From Prochlorococcus sp. AH-716-K03 (GTDB taxonomy: Bacteria > Cyanobacteriota > Cyanobacteriia > PCC-6307 > Cyanobiaceae): a stretch of 39,862 bases of DNA. The stretch is from the NCBI GenBank assembly GCA_028408675.1, contig JAOOLH010000005.1, forward strand, positions 1 through 39,862, given 5' to 3'. Positions 36,178-39,862 of this stretch are shown here, piece after piece. The notes under the pieces were generated by a model. The model was not told the DNA's origin. It did no database searches and saw only the letters and a list, made by a program, of their open reading frames with translations. Position 1 is the stretch's first letter. The number at the start of each line of letters is the position of its first letter. The position numbers and the translations under genes are program-made.

Positions 36178-38031
36178 ATGGATGATTATATTTTGGGTTT
36201 ATCTTGTTACTACCATGATAGTGCTGCTGCTTTGATAAAGAATGGAGAGATAATTGCTGCTGCACAAGAAGAAAGATTTTCTCGAAAAAAACATGACTCT
36301 CGCTTTCCAAATAATGCAATTTTATTTTGTTTGAAATCTCAAAATATTAATCTTAGAGATGTTAAGGAGGTTATTTATTATGAGAAACCCTTTCTAACCT
36401 TTGAGCGTCTTCTAGAAACTTATCTAGGAGTAGCCCCAAGAGGTGGAAGGTCTTTTATTGCAGCAATGCAAGTTTGGTTAAAGGAAAAACTCTTTATAAA
36501 AACTGAACTTAAGAAGAATCTGAAAAAAGTACAGGCATCATTATTCTCTGACTCTGTGGATATACCAGATTTACTTTTTTCAGAACATCATCTTTCCCAT
36601 GCTGCTGCTGCTTTCTACCCAAGTCCATTTGAAGAGTCAGTAGTTCTTTGTATGGATGGTGTAGGTGAGTGGGCTACAACCTCTGCTTGGATAGGTAAAG
36701 GCAAAGATATTAAACCTCTTTGGGAGATTAGTTTTCCTCACTCTCTTGGTCTGCTTTACTCTGCTTTTACCTACTACTGCGGATTTAAGGTCAATTCTGG
36801 GGAGTATAAACTTATGGGTCTCGCTCCTTATGGAAAACCAGTATATCTAGACAAGATAAAAGATAATCTGATTGATATTAAAGATGATGGCACCTTCCGT
36901 CTTGACATCAGTTATTTCAAATATCATCGTGGTTTCAGAATGACAGGAAGGAAGTTTGATAAACTCTTTGGTAGAAAACCACGAAAAAGAGAAAGTGCAC
37001 TTGACCAATTCCATATGGACCTAGCAGCATCAATACAGTTAGTTACAGAAGAGATTGTTTTGAAGTTGGCTAAATCACTAAGAGAAGAAACAGGCATTAA
37101 AAATCTTTGTCTCGCTGGAGGTGTCGCTCTTAACTGCGTTGCTAATGGTAAATTGCTTAAAGAAAATTTATTTGAGGATATTTGGATTCAACCTGCAAGT
37201 GGAGATGCTGGTTCAGCACTTGGTGCAGCCTTAGTAGCATGGCATCAACATCATGGTAAGGAGAGAGTGGTGAAAAAACACGACTCCATGAAGGGTACTT
37301 ACTTGGGTCCAAAGTTTAGTAATGAAGAGATAACCAAATATTTGCATCATATTAATGCTCCCTTCCATACTTACAATGACCCTGATTTATTTAGATGCTT
37401 AGCAGCAGAATTAGAGAAGGGCCATGTAATTGGTTGGTTCAATGGCCCAATGGAGTTTGGACCCAGAGCATTGGGCGGCCGATCTATCATAGGAGATCCA
37501 CGCAATCAAAAGATGCAGAGCTTAATGAATCTAAAAATAAAGTTCAGAGAGAGTTTTAGACCCTTTGCTCCATCTGTTCTAGAAGAGGAAGTTAGTAATC
37601 AGTTCGAGATAAGAGCCAAGAGTCCATATATGTTATTGGTTGCTTCAATTAAAAAGGAACTACGAATTAAGATGACAGAAGAACAAGAAAAACTCTTTGG
37701 AATTGAAAAACTCAATATCCCAAGGTCATCAATACCTGCAATCACCCATGTTGATTACTCAGCAAGAGTTCAGACTGTAAATAGCAAAACAAATCCTAGA
37801 TATTACAAACTTATTGATGCCTTCAAACGAAAAACTGGTTGCCCAACCATTGTCAATACCTCATTCAATGTCAGAGGGGAACCAATTGTCTGTACTCCAC
37901 AGGATGCTTACAGATGTTTTATGAGAACAGAGATGGACATACTAGTTCTGCAAAATCAAATCCTCTTTAAGATCGAGCAACCACAGATAGAGAAAGATGA
38001 GACTTGGATGCAGGAGTTTGAACTCGATTAA
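36178..38031 (+). CDS. NodU/CmcH-family carbamoyltransferase (SxtI-like)
   Basis: O-carbamoyltransferases of this family move a carbamoyl group from carbamoyl phosphate, via a carbamoyl-adenylate, to a hydroxyl. The 617-residue protein has the N-terminal LGLSCYYHDSAAAL (about residues 6-19, metal-type His13), HHLSHAAAAF (137-146, His137 and His141), VLCMDGVGEW (157-166, Asp160), and LCLAGGVALNCVANG (about residues 310-325). The C-terminal domain has FGPRALGGRSIIGDPRN (about 426-442) and NTSFNVRGEPIV. All three metal ligands known from TobZ have counterparts. It is visibly richer in G+C (for example 32 of 60 in bases 37441-37500) than its upstream neighbour. Two bases separate it from the SxtJ-like gene. 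The acceptor is unknown. Confidence 0.93.
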   Translation: MDDYILGLSCYYHDSAAALIKNGEIIAAAQEERFSRKKHDSRFPNNAILFCLKSQNINLRDVKEVIYYEKPFLTFERLLETYLGVAPRGGRSFIAAMQVWLKEKLFIKTELKKNLKKVQASLFSDSVDIPDLLFSEHHLSHAAAAFYPSPFEESVVLCMDGVGEWATTSAWIGKGKDIKPLWEISFPHSLGLLYSAFTYYCGFKVNSGEYKLMGLAPYGKPVYLDKIKDNLIDIKDDGTFRLDISYFKYHRGFRMTGRKFDKLFGRKPRKRESALDQFHMDLAASIQLVTEEIVLKLAKSLREETGIKNLCLAGGVALNCVANGKLLKENLFEDIWIQPASGDAGSALGAALVAWHQHHGKERVVKKHDSMKGTYLGPKFSNEEITKYLHHINAPFHTYNDPDLFRCLAAELEKGHVIGWFNGPMEFGPRALGGRSIIGDPRNQKMQSLMNLKIKFRESFRPFAPSVLEEEVSNQFEIRAKSPYMLLVASIKKELRIKMTEEQEKLFGIEKLNIPRSSIPAITHVDYSARVQTVNSKTNPRYYKLIDAFKRKTGCPTIVNTSFNVRGEPIVCTPQDAYRCFMRTEMDILVLQNQILFKIEQPQIEKDETWMQEFELD

Positions 38032-38033
38032 TC

Positions 38034-38426
38034 ATGAAAGAAATAATTTCCAAAAAAAAACTTATTGAGTTCGGACTTGTTATTGGATTTGGATTCCCAC
38101 TTTTGATTGGTTGGTTATTCCCAGCTCTTGTGGGACATGGATTTAGGTTGTGGACTCTTTGGGTGGGGGTGTCAGCATTTATTCTTGGATTGACATCACC
38201 ACGCTTGCTATATTATCCATACAAAATTTGGATAGCACTTGGTCATACCCTCGGATGGGTCAATAGTAAAATCATCCTTGGTCTTGTATTCATTGTTGTC
38301 CTTCAACCGATCGCTTTTGTTATGTTTTTAACCGGATATGATCCACTAAGAATCAGACGAAGAGGAGAGAAGACATACAGAGAAAACCGGCAAAGTCTTC
38401 AAACAGACCTCACTCGCATCTTTTGA
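38034..38426 (+). CDS. SxtJ-family membrane protein
   Basis: A 130-residue protein with three hydrophobic segments (about residues 10-29, 37-58 and 77-101) and a conserved end MFLTGYDPLRIRRRGEKTY. This matches the SxtJ family, small membrane proteins of unknown function that occur beside carbamoyltransferases, including in the saxitoxin cluster where the family got its name. It starts two bases after the carbamoyltransferase stop and ends three bases before the next small gene, so the three are translated from one message. G+C is elevated (25 of 60 in bases 38101-38160). Confidence 0.88.
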   Translation: MKEIISKKKLIEFGLVIGFGFPLLIGWLFPALVGHGFRLWTLWVGVSAFILGLTSPRLLYYPYKIWIALGHTLGWVNSKIILGLVFIVVLQPIAFVMFLTGYDPLRIRRRGEKTYRENRQSLQTDLTRIF

Positions 38427-38429
38427 ACT

Positions 38430-38591
38430 ATGAAGGAATTTCTTGATCTGTTTAAAGATATTTGGGACTTCTTGAAAGTCCGAAAGAAATATTGGTTGGC
38501 ACCTTTGATAGTTACTATTGTCTTAATGGGAGCAATTATTGTATTCACACAAGGATCTGTGGTGGCACCATTTATTTATTCAATTTTTTAA
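38430..38591 (+). CDS. DUF5989-family small membrane protein (SxtK-like)
   Basis: A 53-residue protein reading MKEFLDLFKDIWDFLKVRKK at its start, followed by one transmembrane helix (about residues 22-41) and a short tail ending APFIYSIF. The pattern is that of DUF5989, a tiny protein regularly found next to SxtJ and carbamoyltransferase genes. It begins three bases after the SxtJ-like stop. Being small it is easily missed in annotation. Function unknown; a role as membrane partner of the SxtJ-like protein is inferred from constant linkage. Confidence 0.88.
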   Translation: MKEFLDLFKDIWDFLKVRKKYWLAPLIVTIVLMGAIIVFTQGSVVAPFIYSIF

Positions 38592-38927
38592 TTAGCAATA
38601 GAATAAAGGGTTTTTTCGTTAATTAATAAAAGATCTCTATTATTAGAATGGGCATGATTATAAACTAATGGCAGAATTTACATCTCAAGGATGTTTCCTA
38701 ATATATAATTCCAAGACTAGAAATCCTTGAGAGGTTTGATTTAATTCGATTGATTAATACTTAAAAACTATTGTCATTTATCTTAAGTAATTTTAATTTT
38801 TGGAGGGTAAATTGTTGAGCAATTCATGTCTATCTCTTAAAAATATGTTCTCTCTATTTTGAGTTCGTAAGTTTCAATTAGCTTTTCAATTAATCTCTGT
38901 GGCTGTATTTCTAATAAAGACTTTTTT
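38592..38927 (+). other. 336-base intergenic stretch without a convincing gene
   Basis: This gap separates the cassette from the convergent HAD gene. I see only short, unsupported reading frames (the longest noted, from 38668, is 20 codons). The main structure is the inverted repeat at 38683-38732. A T-run follows AAAGGG at about 38605-38616, but without a matching stem it is a poor terminator. The sequence is AT-rich like the host. Confidence 0.7.
38683..38732. repeat. 10-base perfect inverted repeat (possible small RNA or terminator stem)
   Basis: TCTCAAGGAT (38683-38692) and ATCCTTGAGA (38723-38732) are exact reverse complements separated by 30 bases. After a bulge, TTC can pair with GAA to lengthen the stem. 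It is one of the more GC-containing pieces of the gap. There is no clear T-tract on either side, so simple termination is not obvious. Confidence 0.55.
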
Positions 38928-39725
38928 TCACATTTTGCGAAATAAGTAGTGGTCAATATTTTTTAAGTCATTTACAGAATTTAAAATAAAATCAGCACCA
39001 GCCTCTTTCAAAATTGATTCGTATAAATTACGTTCTCTTAATCGGGACGTTAAATGAAGATGAGGGGGGGCTACTCCAATACTTATAAATTTTTGAGATG
39101 GGATTTCTTTTCTGGCGTTAATTACCGTTTTTACATCTGCAATTGTGTCACCGACATATGCGATTGGCACATTTTTATTACCTAAACTACTTTTAGAAAG
39201 CTTGCTTGCCAAGTAAAGAAAACCTTGAGGATCTGGTTTATCAGGTGCATCACCCATTGCTATTAAGGGTGGAGATTCTAATTTTAGTCTTTTTTCTAAT
39301 ACGAATTTTGCAGATGCAGATTCCGCTCCACTAACAAATCCCCAACTAATCCTATTTACGTTTAATAGGGTAAAAAATTCTTTTTCCACTAATAACTCCT
39401 CATTTCTTATAAACCCTGTCCAATCATTACTATCTGTATTTGGATTACCACCAAAGTAGAAGTCTTCAAAACATCGAATTATGTCTTCTCTTTGAGGTGT
39501 TGTAACTTTTAGATTCTTGCTTTTAATATGCCTCTTTATAAGTTCTAAACTTAAATCCCAATCGTTATTCCAAATTCCTTCGTTTTTTGCATTGTCTATA
39601 TCTCTATAATTAGGTTCCCAACCGCAAAATTTATAAACTGTTTTTTTTAGTGAAAGTCTATAACTATTTTCTACGCTGCGAATAACACCATCTATATCAA
39701 ATAACATTATTCCTATATTATTCAA
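38928..39725 (-). CDS. HAD-superfamily hydrolase, subfamily IA (TIGR01548-like)
   Basis: A 265-residue HAD protein. Motif I is MLFDIDGVIRSVENSYRLSL (residues 7-26, Asp10 and Asp12). A helical cap follows, then motif II in WGFVSGAESASAK (about 128-140, Ser in place of the usual Thr), a Lys in GDAPDKPDPQGFL (about 158-170) and motif III VGDTIADVKT (about 192-201). The overall shape resembles a cyanobacterial HAD subfamily known as TIGR01548, of unknown substrate; related proteins are sometimes linked to histidinol-phosphate steps. The TTG at 39725 gives six residues before the ATG at 39707; either may be the start. It faces the cassette across a 336-base gap. Confidence 0.8.
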   Translation of the reverse strand: MNNIGIMLFDIDGVIRSVENSYRLSLKKTVYKFCGWEPNYRDIDNAKNEGIWNNDWDLSLELIKRHIKSKNLKVTTPQREDIIRCFEDFYFGGNPNTDSNDWTGFIRNEELLVEKEFFTLLNVNRISWGFVSGAESASAKFVLEKRLKLESPPLIAMGDAPDKPDPQGFLYLASKLSKSSLGNKNVPIAYVGDTIADVKTVINARKEIPSQKFISIGVAPPHLHLTSRLRERNLYESILKEAGADFILNSVNDLKNIDHYLFRKM

Positions 39726-39862
39726 GGAATTAATCTCAATACTATTTATTAAACATTAATATTCTCTCGCAAAAAAAGCAAAAACTAAATATTTAATGAT
39801 CCATATGAAATTTAGTTTGAAATTACTTTTTATAAATATCCTCTTGGAGTTAAAAATATTTC

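Noticed and set aside
36178-38591. Reading the SxtI/SxtJ/SxtK-like trio as part of a saxitoxin pathway
   Set aside because: None of the core biosynthetic genes of that pathway is present in the window, and the trio occurs in many bacteria that make no such toxin. The names reflect family history only.
38668-38730. A 20-codon reading frame in the gap after the cassette
   Set aside because: It is very short, lacks a ribosome binding site and coincides with the inverted repeat, which explains the sequence better.

Overview
The window is a compact, AT-rich cyanobacterial chromosome segment. It is most likely from Prochlorococcus, probably a high-light ecotype; this is inferred from composition and gene content, not from a database match. 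Cyanobacterial markers are phosphoenolpyruvate carboxylase, NdhN of the NDH-1 complex, the clock-associated Fe-S protein LdpA, a CAAD/CURT1-type thylakoid membrane protein, a CrtD-like carotenoid desaturase, DUF2839 and the cyanobacterial HNH protein. Genes are tightly packed, TTG and GTG starts are common, and most intergenic gaps are under 150 bases.

Bases 1-16442 are a mosaic of housekeeping genes on both strands: the 3' part of ppc, a small GNAT-like protein, tRNA-Arg(CCG), recF, speD, a LarE-like sulfurtransferase, a tandem-domain CobO-like protein, a MoeB/MoeZ-rhodanese protein, a CAAD protein, a fructosamine-kinase-like gene, crtD-like, tyrA, a degenerate DinG-like helicase, DUF2839, recA with a LexA-box-like palindrome upstream, a HAD hydrolase, tRNA-Gln(TTG), and the overlapping pair ndhN-ldpA.

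Bases 16443-32842 hold the merged S10-spc-alpha ribosomal operon, all on the + strand: rplC-rplD-rplW-rplB-rpsS-rplV-rpsC-rplP-rpmC-rpsQ-rplN-rplX-rplE-rpsH-rplF-rplR-rpsE-rplO-secY-adk-rpmJ-rpsM-rpsK-rpoA-rplQ-truA, then rplM-rpsI-rpmE-prfA. The first gene has a structured 240-base leader. A near-identical promoter-like motif (core GATRATGTAGAA) recurs before rplC, rpmJ, rplM (partly) and tRNA-Ser. rpsJ, rpsN, rpmD and infA are not in the cluster.

Bases 32843-34780 carry an HNH endonuclease-like gene, alanine racemase and tRNA-Ser(GCT). Next to this tRNA lies the most interesting region (34809-38591): a membrane-anchored SGNH hydrolase, a NodU/CmcH-type carbamoyltransferase, an SxtJ-family membrane protein and a 53-residue DUF5989 (SxtK-like) membrane peptide. 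The last three are separated by only 2-3 bases and are visibly richer in G+C than the genes around them. This looks like a laterally acquired cassette that may carbamoylate, and perhaps also acylate or deacylate, an envelope glycan; that role is inference. A second HAD-family hydrolase on the - strand closes the window after a 336-base non-coding stretch.
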